A DNA stretch of 16,797 bases from Pyrinomonadaceae bacterium (GCA_025937955.1 JAICQI010000031.1:1-16797), one strand, 5' to 3'; positions 7,998 through 16,040 are shown, numbered from the stretch's first letter. The notes: generated from the letters alone by a model not told the origin. Numbers and translations are program-made.

Positions 7998-10339
7998 TAC
8001 GCTTTTTCCAATCCAGCGTACTTCTCGACTAATTTCTTTTGCCCGTAACCCGGGAAACTCACTGTTAGTTTCGCGGATTCACCAGCGCCCTCACGCCGCA
8101 ACACAAGTCCACGACCATACTTCGAGTGCTTCACGTATGAACCCGGCGTGAATTCACCAGATACGGGTGCCTGCACTTGCGGTTTTGGTTCCGCTGTCCG
8201 GCCCAACTGGCGATTGCGTTGTTTGAAAAAATCCGCGATCGAATCGACGCTGTCGTAAGTCTTACCCGTGTACTTCTTCCGCTCCTTCTTGTATTCGCCG
8301 TGCTCGTAGTCAATGTCCGCTGAGCCACTCTTAAAGTGCAGCCACGACTTGCCAAGGCTGAGATCCTCGAGCAGCTCGCTTGGCATTTCATTCAAAAACG
8401 GCGACGGTTCTGAAGCCAGCTCTTCACCATACACACGACGCTTCATCGCGTGCGTCACGTACAAAAAGCGTTCAGCGCGCGTCATTGCGACGTACGCGAG
8501 CCGGCGTTCTTCTTCGAGCTCGGCGGCATCTGTCCTGGCGCGCGAGTGCGGAAATAGACCATCTTCGAGCCCGACGATAAAGACGAGGGGAAACTCCAAA
8601 CCTTTCGCCGAATGTGCCGTCATGAGGGTGACTGGCGCGTCGCGTTTGTATTCGTCCTGATCGGAAACGAGTGCCGAGTGGTCGATAAACTCACGCAGTC
8701 CATCGACACCCTGTTCGTCGTAATCAACAGCAGCGTTGACAAGTTCCTGCAAGTTTTCCAGCCGGCCTTCCGCTTCGTCGGTGCGCTCGGAGCGCAGCGC
8801 TTGTTCATAACCGGTTTCCTTGATCGCATCGCGAACGATGTCGGAAACAGGCGAATCGGAATTAGAGTTTCGATCGGGATCGGAAAGCTCCGCGAGGTGT
8901 GTAACTACACGCCGGAAACCTTTCAGCGCAGTAATCGCGCGTGAGCCGAGATTTTCCGGCCGCTCGATGATGGCGGCGATCGTTTCCCACCAGGAGAGTT
9001 CGTAATCGCGCGCGCGCCGCTCGATCTCGTCGATCGTCGTTTTGCCGATACCACGCGGCGGACTATTGATCACGCGCTGTAGTGCGATCGAATCGTTTGG
9101 ATTCAGCGCCAGCTTCAAATACGCGATGATGTCGCGCACTTCCATGCGCTCGTAAAACGAAAAGCCGCCGATGATGTTGTACTGCAATCCGGCCCGCCGC
9201 ATCGCCTCTTCAAACACTCGCGACTGCGAGTTGGTGCGATAGAGCACTGCCGCGCGAATGTCAAACTCGTCGCGACGATGCTCGAGAATCTTCTGTGCTA
9301 CCCAACGCGCTTCGGCTTCCGCGTCGAATGCCTGGTAATAACCAGCACGACCACCACGCGGGTTGGAAGTCCACAGAGTTTTCCCTTTGCGCTCGAGATT
9401 GTTCTTCACCACCGCGCCGGCTAAGTCGAGGATTGTTTGTGTGGAGCGGTAGTTTTGTTCGAGACGGATGGTTTTCGTGTTGGGAAACTGCTTTTCGAAG
9501 TTGAGGATGTTGCTGATGTCCGCGCCGCGCCACTTGTAGATCGACTGGTCTTCGTCGCCGACTACGCAGACATTCTGGGTCTTCTGAGTTATCAAACGGA
9601 TCAGGGCAAACTGGAGTGAGTTTGTGTCCTGATACTCGTCGACAAGGATGTAGCGAAACTTGTTGTTGTACTTTTCCCTGACTTCGTCTACGTCGCGCAG
9701 CAGTCGCACGGTCTTGATCAGCAGATCGTCGAAGTCGAGCGCGTTATTCGAGTGCAGGCGATCCTCGTACATCTGGTAAATCTTGCCCATCGTCGCGCGA
9801 CGCTCGTCCTGGTACTCTGCGCGCGCTGCGAATGCAGTCGGGTCCTCGCCCCGATTCTTCGCCGAGCTGATCGCTGATTGCGTCGCGCGCGGCGCGAGAT
9901 ACTTCTCGTCGAAGCCGAGTTCCTTGATGCACTGCCTGATCAAACGCAGCGAATCGTCCTGGTCGTAGATGGTGAAGCGACGTGTGTACCTGTCGTTTAG
10001 CTTTTCCAGATCCTGGCGCAGGATGCGAACGCAAAGACTGTGAAACGTCGAGACGAGGGGCAGGTCGTTACGTTCCTGTGTGCGCAGCAGTCGCTGTACG
10101 CGTTGTCGCATCTCATCCGCGGCTTTGTTCGTAAACGTTACCGCGAGAATGTTCCAGCTCGGGACTTTCTTCTCGGCGATGAGATAAGCGATGCGATGAG
10201 CGATAACGCGTGTCTTGCCTGAGCCGGCGCCCGCGAGTATGAGGAGCGGACCCTCTGTAGCAAGCACAGCTTCACGCTGTTGTTCGTTCAGTTGTGACAA
10301 AAATTCCGAGTCCACTTGTGTGGGTGCATTTAAGCACAT
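7997..10339 (-). CDS. pcrA: ATP-dependent DNA helicase UvrD/PcrA
   Basis: A superfamily 1A 3'-5' helicase acting in nucleotide excision repair, mismatch repair and removal of RecA or RNA polymerase from DNA. From the ATG at 10339 the product has 780 residues. Visible motifs are the Q-motif region LNEQQREAV (17-25), Walker A AGAGSGKT (36-43), motif Ia AVTFTNKAA (66-74), motif II VDEYQDTN (233-240), motif III GDEDQSIYKWRGA (261-273) and motif IV EQNYRST (294-300). Motifs V and VI appear as MTAHSAKGLEF and YVAMTRAE. The C-terminus (GSYVKHSKYGRGLV to the end) is the Tudor-like RNA polymerase-binding domain of PcrA/UvrD. The frame is open up to an ATG at 10390, but that extension is encoded by an intergenic repeat and lacks homology, so 10339 is preferred. 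No clear Shine-Dalgarno is seen. It is divergent from ada. PcrA versus UvrD naming is a convention. Confidence 0.94.
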   Translation of the reverse strand: MCLNAPTQVDSEFLSQLNEQQREAVLATEGPLLILAGAGSGKTRVIAHRIAYLIAEKKVPSWNILAVTFTNKAADEMRQRVQRLLRTQERNDLPLVSTFHSLCVRILRQDLEKLNDRYTRRFTIYDQDDSLRLIRQCIKELGFDEKYLAPRATQSAISSAKNRGEDPTAFAARAEYQDERRATMGKIYQMYEDRLHSNNALDFDDLLIKTVRLLRDVDEVREKYNNKFRYILVDEYQDTNSLQFALIRLITQKTQNVCVVGDEDQSIYKWRGADISNILNFEKQFPNTKTIRLEQNYRSTQTILDLAGAVVKNNLERKGKTLWTSNPRGGRAGYYQAFDAEAEARWVAQKILEHRRDEFDIRAAVLYRTNSQSRVFEEAMRRAGLQYNIIGGFSFYERMEVRDIIAYLKLALNPNDSIALQRVINSPPRGIGKTTIDEIERRARDYELSWWETIAAIIERPENLGSRAITALKGFRRVVTHLAELSDPDRNSNSDSPVSDIVRDAIKETGYEQALRSERTDEAEGRLENLQELVNAAVDYDEQGVDGLREFIDHSALVSDQDEYKRDAPVTLMTAHSAKGLEFPLVFIVGLEDGLFPHSRARTDAAELEEERRLAYVAMTRAERFLYVTHAMKRRVYGEELASEPSPFLNEMPSELLEDLSLGKSWLHFKSGSADIDYEHGEYKKERKKYTGKTYDSVDSIADFFKQRNRQLGRTAEPKPQVQAPVSGEFTPGSYVKHSKYGRGLVLRREGAGESAKLTVSFPGYGQKKLVEKYAGLEKA

Positions 10340-10353
10340 TGATCGAAAGAGAC

Positions 10354-10375
10354 AAAATCCGTGTAATCCGTGGTT
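10354..10375. repeat. Family A half-element between pcrA and ada
   Basis: Two nine-base units (ATCCGTGTA, ATCCGTGGT) lie in the 86-bp gap between the divergent pcrA and ada genes. Only one arm of the palindrome is present. Its reading frame is open toward pcrA and could mislead automatic start-site calls. Confidence 0.5.
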
Positions 10376-10380
10376 AAAGT

Positions 10381-10409
10381 TTGACAGCAAGAACCAGATA
10401 GATTGATTC
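10381..10409 (+). promoter_or_regulatory. Candidate ada promoter
   Basis: A perfect TTGACA (10381-10386) lies about 40 bases before the ada ATG. The best downstream -10 is poor: TGATTC or GATTCT at 17-18 bases. A weak -10 would fit a gene that needs activation by methylated Ada. The GCAA next to the -35 box resembles part of the E. coli Ada-binding site, but this similarity is too short to rely on. Confidence 0.3.
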
Positions 10410-10425
10410 TGTTGTCTGCTTTACG

Positions 10426-11544
10426 ATGCGGGCTATGATTCAAACTGCACAAAACAACGAGCAACTCTGGCAAGCGGTGCTGGCGAAAGACGCACGCTTC
10501 GACGGGCAATTCGTCTTCGCAGTGACTTCAACCGGAGTGTACTGCCGCCCGTCGTGTCCTTCGCGTCGCGCACATCGCGAGCGTGTTAAATTTTTCGACC
10601 TGCCTGAAGCCGCGGAACAAGCCGGCTTTCGCGCGTGCCTGCGTTGCCAACCTCGGCGCGTGCGCGTCCTTGATCCGCAGATCGATCTCGTGCAGCGCGT
10701 CTGTCGCTTGTTGAACGAGCCTGACGGCGAGCCACTCAAACTCGCAGAGCTCGCCTCCGAAACAGGCGTGAGCGTGTTTCACTTGCAGCGCACGTTCAAA
10801 CGGGTGATGGGCATCAGTCCAAAACAATATTTAGCGGCGCAGAGATTCGGAAACTTCAAAGCACTCGTGCGCAAAGGCGAGTCTGTTACCAACTCGCTTT
10901 ATGAGTCGGGATTCAATTCCAGCAGCCGCCTGTACGAACACGCATCGGACGAGCTAGGCATGACGCCGGCGACGTACAGTCGCGGTGGCCGCGGTGTCGC
11001 AATCAACTACACGATTGTTGCTTCACGTATGGGCCGCTTGCTCGTCGCTGTAACCGACCGCGGCGTCTGTGCGGTGAGGCTGGCTGACAACGACGCCGAG
11101 CTCGAAAAAGATCTGCGCGAAGAATTTCCACAGGCAGAGATCAAACGCGCCGACGCAGCACTGCGCGAGCCGGTGCAAAAGATCCTGAATCATCTCGACA
11201 ACAACGAACCGTACCTGGACTTGCCGCTTGACATCAGAGCGACTGCGTTTCAACGGCAGGTTTGGGAGAAACTTCGTGCGATTCCTTACGGCCAAACGGT
11301 TTCCTACGGCGACGTTGCCAAAGCGTTGGGTAAACCGGGCGCGGTGCGTGCTGTCGGACGTGCGTGTGCGACAAATCCAGTGGCACTAATAATTCCGTGT
11401 CACCGCGTGGTCCGTGAAGACAAGAGCCTGGGTGGTTATCGTTGGGGTTTGGAGCGCAAAAAGAAACTACTGGAACATGAAAGCGGGCGGTCCTTTTTGT
11501 CCCCCGATTCCGCGTTAGAGGAAGCGGGGGGCAAGCGGCGCTAG
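10426..11544 (+). CDS. ada: Bifunctional Ada: methylphosphotriester/O6-methylguanine methyltransferase and AraC-type activator
   Basis: A suicide DNA-repair protein and transcription activator of the adaptive response to alkylation. All three classical domains are present in 372 residues. An N-terminal zinc domain has Cys40, Cys44, Cys71 and Cys74 in VYCRPSC and ACLRC; Cys40 corresponds to the phosphotriester methyl acceptor. An AraC-type helix-turn-helix domain covers about 85-185 (LAELASETGVSVFHLQRTFK). A C-terminal O6-methylguanine methyltransferase (about 195-350) has the active-site motif IPCHRVV with acceptor Cys325. The ATG at 10426 was chosen; an in-frame ATG at 10435 is equally plausible, and neither has a clear Shine-Dalgarno. 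No alkB or alkA follows, as the next gene is glmS on the other strand. The 3' end of the coding region overlaps an inverted repeat. Confidence 0.95.
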   Translation: MRAMIQTAQNNEQLWQAVLAKDARFDGQFVFAVTSTGVYCRPSCPSRRAHRERVKFFDLPEAAEQAGFRACLRCQPRRVRVLDPQIDLVQRVCRLLNEPDGEPLKLAELASETGVSVFHLQRTFKRVMGISPKQYLAAQRFGNFKALVRKGESVTNSLYESGFNSSSRLYEHASDELGMTPATYSRGGRGVAINYTIVASRMGRLLVAVTDRGVCAVRLADNDAELEKDLREEFPQAEIKRADAALREPVQKILNHLDNNEPYLDLPLDIRATAFQRQVWEKLRAIPYGQTVSYGDVAKALGKPGAVRAVGRACATNPVALIIPCHRVVREDKSLGGYRWGLERKKKLLEHESGRSFLSPDSALEEAGGKRR

Positions 11545-11589
11545 TAGCCAGGCACGCTTGGGGGATGTCGTGCCGCTGCCGCTTGCCCC
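11528..11589. repeat. Nested inverted repeat overlapping the 3' end of ada
   Basis: GGGGCAAGCGGC (11528-11539) and GCCGCTTGCCCC (11578-11589) are 12-bp perfect inverted complements. Inside them GGCACG (11551-11556) and CGTGCC (11569-11574) form a second stem. The left arm lies within the ada coding region and encodes its last residues. The GGGGCAAGC core is also found in the inner stem of the 4094-4194 element, which hints at a shared repeat family. No T-rich tail follows directly. Confidence 0.6.
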
Positions 11590-11610
11590 TGAGGGGTCAC
11601 AAGGAGAGTG

Positions 11611-11676
11611 GCCGCAAAAAGGCACAGACGGCACAAAAAGAAAAATCATTTTGTGCTTTTTGTGCCTTTTTGTGGC
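11611..11676. terminator. Family B palindrome, probable bidirectional terminator of ada and glmS
   Basis: Arms 11611-11638 and 11649-11676 are 28 bases each and pair with four non-Watson-Crick positions. The right arm is built of GTGCTTTTT, GTGCCTTTTT and GTGGC, an approximate 9-10-bp period. The loop is A-rich (AGAAAAATCA). The glmS stop lies three bases beyond the right arm and the ada stop 66 bases before the left arm. Runs of A and T on either side of GC-containing steps allow termination in both directions. Confidence 0.65.
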
Positions 11677-11678
11677 AA

Positions 11679-13541
11679 TTACTCCACCGTTACTGACTTC
11701 GCGAGATTGCGTGGCTGGTCCACGTCGCAACCACGTCGCACTGCGATGTGATATGCGAGCAGTTGCAACGGAATGATCGAGAGAATCGGCGAAAGCAGAT
11801 CGCTCGCCGCCGGAATTTCAATCACGTGATCCGAAACAACTGACGAGATCGAATCACCTTCAGTCAGCACGGAAATCACAATGCCCTCACGTGCCTTAAC
11901 TTCCACGATATTCGAATGCGTCTTTTCATAACGGAGCTCTGAAGCGCGATTGCCGTCTTCGCGAGTGTTGATGAAGAGCACCGGCAAGCGTTCGTCGATC
12001 AGCGCGTTTGGACCATGCTTCATCTCGCCGGCCGGATAACCCTCGGCGTGAATGTAAGAGATCTCCTTCAACTTCAAAGCGCCTTCGAGCGCCACGGGAA
12101 AGTTGATCCCGCGTCCGAGGTAAAGAAAATCCGTCGAGCGGAAAAACTCCTTCGAGAGCTCTTCAATGCCATCCGAATCGTTAAGCAGGTGCTCGAGCTT
12201 CACCGGCAGCTCCGCCAGTTCCTGTGCGTGGAAACGAGCCTCGTCTTCCGAAAGCACGCCACGCAGTTGACCGAGATACAAACCAAGCAGGTAGAGCGCG
12301 ATCATCTGGCCCGTAAACGCCTTGGTTGATGCGACGCCAATCTCCGGACCCGCATGGGTGAGAATCGTGCCATCAGCTTCACGCACGATCATCGAACCCT
12401 GCACGTTGCAGATCGCCAACACCTTCGAGCCGAGCTCTTTGGCTTCGCGCAGCGCCGCAATCGTGTCAGCCGTTTCTCCGGATTGAGAGATGACCAGCAA
12501 AAGCGTGTCCTCGTCCATCACCGGACTGCGATAACGAAACTCGGAAGCGTAATCCACATCGACCGGAATGCGCGCGAGCTGCTCGATCATGTACTTGCCG
12601 GCGAGGCCCGCATGCCACGACGTGCCACACGCCGCAATCTTGATCGAAGTGAAACGCTTGAAGTCCGCTTCGGTGATGTTGCTCATCTCATCGAGAAAGA
12701 CGCGGCCCGTGTCGAGCGAGATGCGTCCCTGCACCGTGTCGCGAACGGAGCGCGGCTGCTCGTAAATCTCCTTGAGCATGAAATGCTTGAAGCCGCCCTT
12801 CTCAGCCATGATCGGATCCCACGTGATCCGTTGAATCGATGGCTCCACGGAGTTGCCTTCGAAATCGGTGACGCGTACCGCGTCTTTGTTAATGACCGCG
12901 ATCTCGCCGTCGCCGAGAAAGAAGACGTCGCGCGTGTGCTGGAGAATCGGTGGAATGTCAGACGCGACAAAGAACTCGCGATCGCCAAGACCAATCACAA
13001 CCGGAGGCCCCTGGCGCACTGCAATGATTGTGTCGGGCTCGTCGGCGTTGATGATCGCGAGCGCGAAGATGCCGCGGAGCTCAGTCACCGCCGAACGCAC
13101 GGCTTCCTCAAATGAGGAATGCTGTTTGAGATATTCCTCGATCAAGTGGGCCATGATCTCCGTGTCGGTTTCGGTGACAAAGCGGTGATCGCTTTTGCGC
13201 AGGCGTTCTTTCAGCTGAAGATAGTTTTCGATGATGCCGTTGTGGACCACGACCACGCGGCCGGTGCAATCGCGATGCGGGTGCGCGTTTTCTTCGGTGG
13301 GACGCCCGTGGGTGGCCCAACGTGTGTGACCGATGCCGTAGGTGCCGTCGAGTGGGCTGAGGCGAATGGTCTCTTCCAGGTTGCGCAGTTTTCCTTCGGC
13401 GCGGCGGATCTCGAGATCGTGACCTTCATTGACGACGGCGATGCCGGCTGAGTCGTAGCCGCGGTATTCGAGCTTTCGCAGCCCATCGATGATGAGCGGC
13501 ACCACCTGTTTATTGCCTACGTAACCAACGATTCCACACAT
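11679..13541 (-). CDS. glmS: Glutamine-fructose-6-phosphate aminotransferase (isomerising)
   Basis: Makes glucosamine-6-phosphate from fructose-6-phosphate and glutamine, the first committed step to UDP-GlcNAc, peptidoglycan and lipid A. At 620 residues it is close to the E. coli length of 609. The N-terminal class-II glutaminase begins MCGIVGYVG with the catalytic Cys2 exposed after Met removal; GHTRWATHG (71-79) and the NGIIEN oxyanion segment (101-106) follow. Two SIS domains bind the sugar phosphate: ACGTSWHAG (304-312), ISQSGETADT (351-360) and PEIGVASTKAFT (399-410). The C-terminus ends DQPRNLAKSVTVE, the conserved catalytic tail. AAGGAG lies upstream of the ATG with slightly long spacing. 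It is the last gene of the yvcK-glmU-glmS run. The 66-bp gap before it holds a palindrome and is too short for a glmS ribozyme. Confidence 0.98.
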   Translation of the reverse strand: MCGIVGYVGNKQVVPLIIDGLRKLEYRGYDSAGIAVVNEGHDLEIRRAEGKLRNLEETIRLSPLDGTYGIGHTRWATHGRPTEENAHPHRDCTGRVVVVHNGIIENYLQLKERLRKSDHRFVTETDTEIMAHLIEEYLKQHSSFEEAVRSAVTELRGIFALAIINADEPDTIIAVRQGPPVVIGLGDREFFVASDIPPILQHTRDVFFLGDGEIAVINKDAVRVTDFEGNSVEPSIQRITWDPIMAEKGGFKHFMLKEIYEQPRSVRDTVQGRISLDTGRVFLDEMSNITEADFKRFTSIKIAACGTSWHAGLAGKYMIEQLARIPVDVDYASEFRYRSPVMDEDTLLLVISQSGETADTIAALREAKELGSKVLAICNVQGSMIVREADGTILTHAGPEIGVASTKAFTGQMIALYLLGLYLGQLRGVLSEDEARFHAQELAELPVKLEHLLNDSDGIEELSKEFFRSTDFLYLGRGINFPVALEGALKLKEISYIHAEGYPAGEMKHGPNALIDERLPVLFINTREDGNRASELRYEKTHSNIVEVKAREGIVISVLTEGDSISSVVSDHVIEIPAASDLLSPILSIIPLQLLAYHIAVRRGCDVDQPRNLAKSVTVE

Positions 13542-13566
13542 GCTTTGCGATCAACTCCTTGTTTTA

Positions 13567-13617
13567 GCCACAGATGAACACGGATTAAAATCCGGATTTC
13601 ATCCGCGTCATCTGCGT
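13567..13617. repeat. Family A palindrome between glmU and glmS
   Basis: An imperfect palindrome of about 50 bp with apex AAATCCGGATTT (13588-13599). Arms are CCACAGATGAACACGGAT and ATCCGCGTCATCTGCG; the left arm has one extra base. It shares its apex and nine-base units with 7948-7997. It supplies the glmU stop codon (TGA at 13610-13608) and the codons just before it. It falls inside an apparent operon, so it may set relative expression or stability of the glmU and glmS messages and need not be a full terminator. Confidence 0.7.
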
Positions 13618-15002
13618 TTCAAGTTCTTCTTTACCTCTGCCGGGACGCCGGCGACGAGCGAATCGGGTGGCACGTCTTTCGTTACCACTGAGCCGGCGCC
13701 GGTCACGGAGCGAGCACCGACTCTTACGGGCGCGACCAGCATCGTGTCTGAGCCAATCTTGACGTCGTCTTCAATGATCGTTTCATGCTTGCTCACTCCG
13801 TCGTAATTACAGGTCACTGTGCCGGCGCCGATGTTGGTACGCTCGCCGATCGTTGCGTCTCCAAGATACGCCAGATGCATGGCCTTCGTGCCGCGTTTCA
13901 ACCGCGACTTCTTGACCTCGACAAAGTTTCCGACGGTTGCTTTTGCTTCCAGCACAGCGTTCATGCGCAGATGTGCAAACGGCCCGACCGAACAGTTCGA
14001 CCCGATCTCGGAATCCACGATGATTGAATGATCTTTAACCGTTACTTCATCGCCCAAACGCGAGTTGGTAATGCGTGCTCCCGAGCGGATCACGCAACCT
14101 TCGCCGATGACAGCCTTTCCTTCGATCGTGACGTTCGGATGGATAATGGTGTCGCGGCCGATCTCGGCTTCGGCACTGATGTAAGCGTGCGACGGATCGA
14201 TAAACGTGACGCCGCTTTCGATCATCAACTTCCGAATTGCTGCTCGCCGTACCAGGTTCTCAAACTCAGCGAGCTCCGCCCGTGAATTGATCCCGTAAAC
14301 TTCACGCGCCTCGTTGTGCAGAAAAACACTCACGCTGCCGCCGTCGCGGAGAATGATTGCGGGTACGTCCGTTAGATAGTACTCACCCTGATCGTTTCCC
14401 GGTTCGACCTTACGCAGGGCTTTGAAGAGATCACGAGCGTCAAAGCAGTAGATGCCGGAATTGATCTCTTTGACCTGGCGTTCATCTTCAGTCGCGTCGC
14501 GCTGTTCGACGATCTTTTGAAAGCTGCCGCTCTCATCGCGAATGACGCGTCCGTAGCCGGTCGGGTTCTCGAGCCGAACACTCAACACGGTGCAATCAGC
14601 GCCGGCGCTGTTGTGATGCTCGATAAAATTCTCCAGCGTCTCCAGCTTGATCATCGGAACGTCGCCGGAGAGCACCAGCACCAGTGAATCTGAGCTCTCG
14701 AGTACGCTGCGCGCAGATTCGACTGCATCGCCCGTCCCGCGTTGTTTCGCCTGCACCACAAAGCTCGCGATCTCGCCGACCGTATCGAGCACCACGCGTT
14801 CAACTTCCTCCGCCTGATGACCGATCACCACGACGATTCGCTGCGGGTCCAGAGCCCGAGCAGTTCTGGTCACATGGGCGATCAAAGGCGAGCCGCCCAG
14901 TTCGTGCAGCACCTTGGCGCGGTTCGACTTCATTCGCGTCCCCAGACCTGCGGCCATGATCAGGACGTTCAGCGGCTTTTTCGATGTGGTTTTCTCAGAC
15001 AT
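13608..15002 (-). CDS. glmU: Bifunctional UDP-GlcNAc pyrophosphorylase / glucosamine-1-phosphate acetyltransferase
   Basis: Acetylates glucosamine-1-phosphate and then couples it to UTP, giving UDP-GlcNAc. The 464-residue product has full bifunctional length. The N-terminal uridylyltransferase has MAAGLGTRMKS (16-26) with Lys30 in KVLH, GTGDAV (89-94) and the SGDVPM metal site (112-117). The left-handed beta-helix acetyltransferase starts near residue 268 and shows hexapeptide repeats. Conserved segments are KAMHLAYLGDATIG, with the likely catalytic His376, and AGTVTCNYDG (393-402). The ATG at 15002 lies within the last codons of yvcK, overlapping by eight bases, so translational coupling is likely. 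The last residues and stop codon are formed by a family A repeat. glmM, needed between GlmS and GlmU, is not in this window. Confidence 0.98.
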   Translation of the reverse strand: MSEKTTSKKPLNVLIMAAGLGTRMKSNRAKVLHELGGSPLIAHVTRTARALDPQRIVVVIGHQAEEVERVVLDTVGEIASFVVQAKQRGTGDAVESARSVLESSDSLVLVLSGDVPMIKLETLENFIEHHNSAGADCTVLSVRLENPTGYGRVIRDESGSFQKIVEQRDATEDERQVKEINSGIYCFDARDLFKALRKVEPGNDQGEYYLTDVPAIILRDGGSVSVFLHNEAREVYGINSRAELAEFENLVRRAAIRKLMIESGVTFIDPSHAYISAEAEIGRDTIIHPNVTIEGKAVIGEGCVIRSGARITNSRLGDEVTVKDHSIIVDSEIGSNCSVGPFAHLRMNAVLEAKATVGNFVEVKKSRLKRGTKAMHLAYLGDATIGERTNIGAGTVTCNYDGVSKHETIIEDDVKIGSDTMLVAPVRVGARSVTGAGSVVTKDVPPDSLVAGVPAEVKKNLKRR

Positions 15003-16017
15003 GAACGGTATTCATCGCTTGCTTGCGGCAGTCGAGCACCACTTGCGCCAGACGATCCGAGTTGTGCCTGACCTTTTCGCCATCGTACAACAAATCTGCA
15101 TAAACAATTTCCGTTGTCTGGTCGAGCGCTTCGTCGATCTGATTGTCGTCGATGCCGATTTGATAAGCACCTTCGGCGGCATAGCGCTCCGCTTGTTCGC
15201 TGTTGATGCGGCGATTGTTGACGATGACGAAATCGAAGTGAATCTCGGGCGCGTACTTCTTAATGGTTTCGAGGTGCTCGCGGGCGCTGTAGCCATCTGT
15301 TTCACCTGGCTGCGTCATCAGGTTGTTCACGAAGATCTTGGTAGCGCGCGTCTGTCCGATCACGCGCGCGACCTGAGACACCAGCAGGTTTGGCAGGATG
15401 CTCGTGTAGAGCGACCCTGGACCAACCGTGATGATGTCAGCAACTCGAATCGCCCTCAGCGCCTGCGGCAAGGGAAGACATTGCTCCGGTTCGAGCAGCA
15501 GCCTGCGGATCGGGGCCTTGGAAGCGGAGATCTGTGTCTCACCACGAACGACGGTTCCATCTTCGAGCTCGGCCGCTAGATGGACATCGCTGATCGTGGC
15601 GGGATAGATGTGGCCTTTGCTCGCGAGCACTTCCGACGACAATCGGATGGCTTCAGTGAAATCTCCAGTCACTTCGGTAAGCGCCGCGAGAAACAGATTG
15701 CCGAAACTGTGTCCGCCAAGCTCGCCGTCGCCGCGAAAGCGATAGCGAAAAAGACGCGACAGGAGCGTCGAGTCTTCGGAGAGCGCGATCATGCAGTTGC
15801 GAATGTCGCCTGGAGGCAGCATCTGCAACTCATCACGAAGCCGTCCGGAGCTGCCACCATCATCAGAAACGGTGACGATCGCGGAAAGACTCTCGATCCA
15901 GAGCTCTTCTTCAGTCTTTCCCACCAGGCGCTTGAGTCCGGCGAGAAGAGTTGAAAGCCCGGTCCCACCGCCAATGGCTACCAGCTTCTGACCGCCTGTA
16001 GTTTTTGTCTGTTGCAA
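14995..16017 (-). CDS. yvcK: YvcK/GlmR family UDP-sugar-binding regulator (CofD-like)
   Basis: Member of the YvcK (GlmR, MgfK) family, related in fold to CofD. In Bacillus and Listeria it binds UDP-GlcNAc and controls GlmS and carbon flow into cell-wall precursors; this role is carried over by homology and context. The 340-residue product has AIGGGTGLSTLLAGLK (14-29), VTVSDDGGSSGRLR (48-61), PPGDIRNCMIALS (68-80), GHSFGNL and GPGSLYTSILPNLLV, all diagnostic, with usual length. The start is TTG at 16017: a GAGG sits seven bases upstream and no closer ATG precedes the nucleotide-binding loop. The 3' end overlaps glmU by eight bases. The arrangement yvcK-glmU-glmS supports a regulatory role in amino-sugar synthesis. 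It could be called glmR; CofD itself is unlikely given the VTVSDDGGSSGRLR segment and the neighbours. Confidence 0.94.
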   Translation of the reverse strand: MQQTKTTGGQKLVAIGGGTGLSTLLAGLKRLVGKTEEELWIESLSAIVTVSDDGGSSGRLRDELQMLPPGDIRNCMIALSEDSTLLSRLFRYRFRGDGELGGHSFGNLFLAALTEVTGDFTEAIRLSSEVLASKGHIYPATISDVHLAAELEDGTVVRGETQISASKAPIRRLLLEPEQCLPLPQALRAIRVADIITVGPGSLYTSILPNLLVSQVARVIGQTRATKIFVNNLMTQPGETDGYSAREHLETIKKYAPEIHFDFVIVNNRRINSEQAERYAAEGAYQIGIDDNQIDEALDQTTEIVYADLLYDGEKVRHNSDRLAQVVLDCRKQAMNTVHV

Positions 16018-16040
16018 ATAAAGCCTCGGGAGAAGATGTT

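Noticed and set aside
10340..10390. N-terminal extension of PcrA from an ATG at 10390
   Set aside because: The added 17 residues are encoded by an intergenic repeat half-element, resemble no helicase N-terminus and have no ribosome site.
12354..13115. 253-codon plus-strand ORF opposite glmS
   Set aside because: Antisense shadow of a highly conserved glmS frame; composition (Arg/His/Asp-rich) is typical of reverse-frame translation and there is no ribosome site.
13542..13607. Possible glmS ribozyme upstream of glmS
   Set aside because: Only 66 bp separate glmU and glmS and they are filled by a family A palindrome; the ribozyme needs about 150 bases with conserved pseudoknots.
14914..15579. 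221-codon plus-strand ORF opposite yvcK/glmU
   Set aside because: Runs antisense through two conserved genes and shows no recognisable motif.
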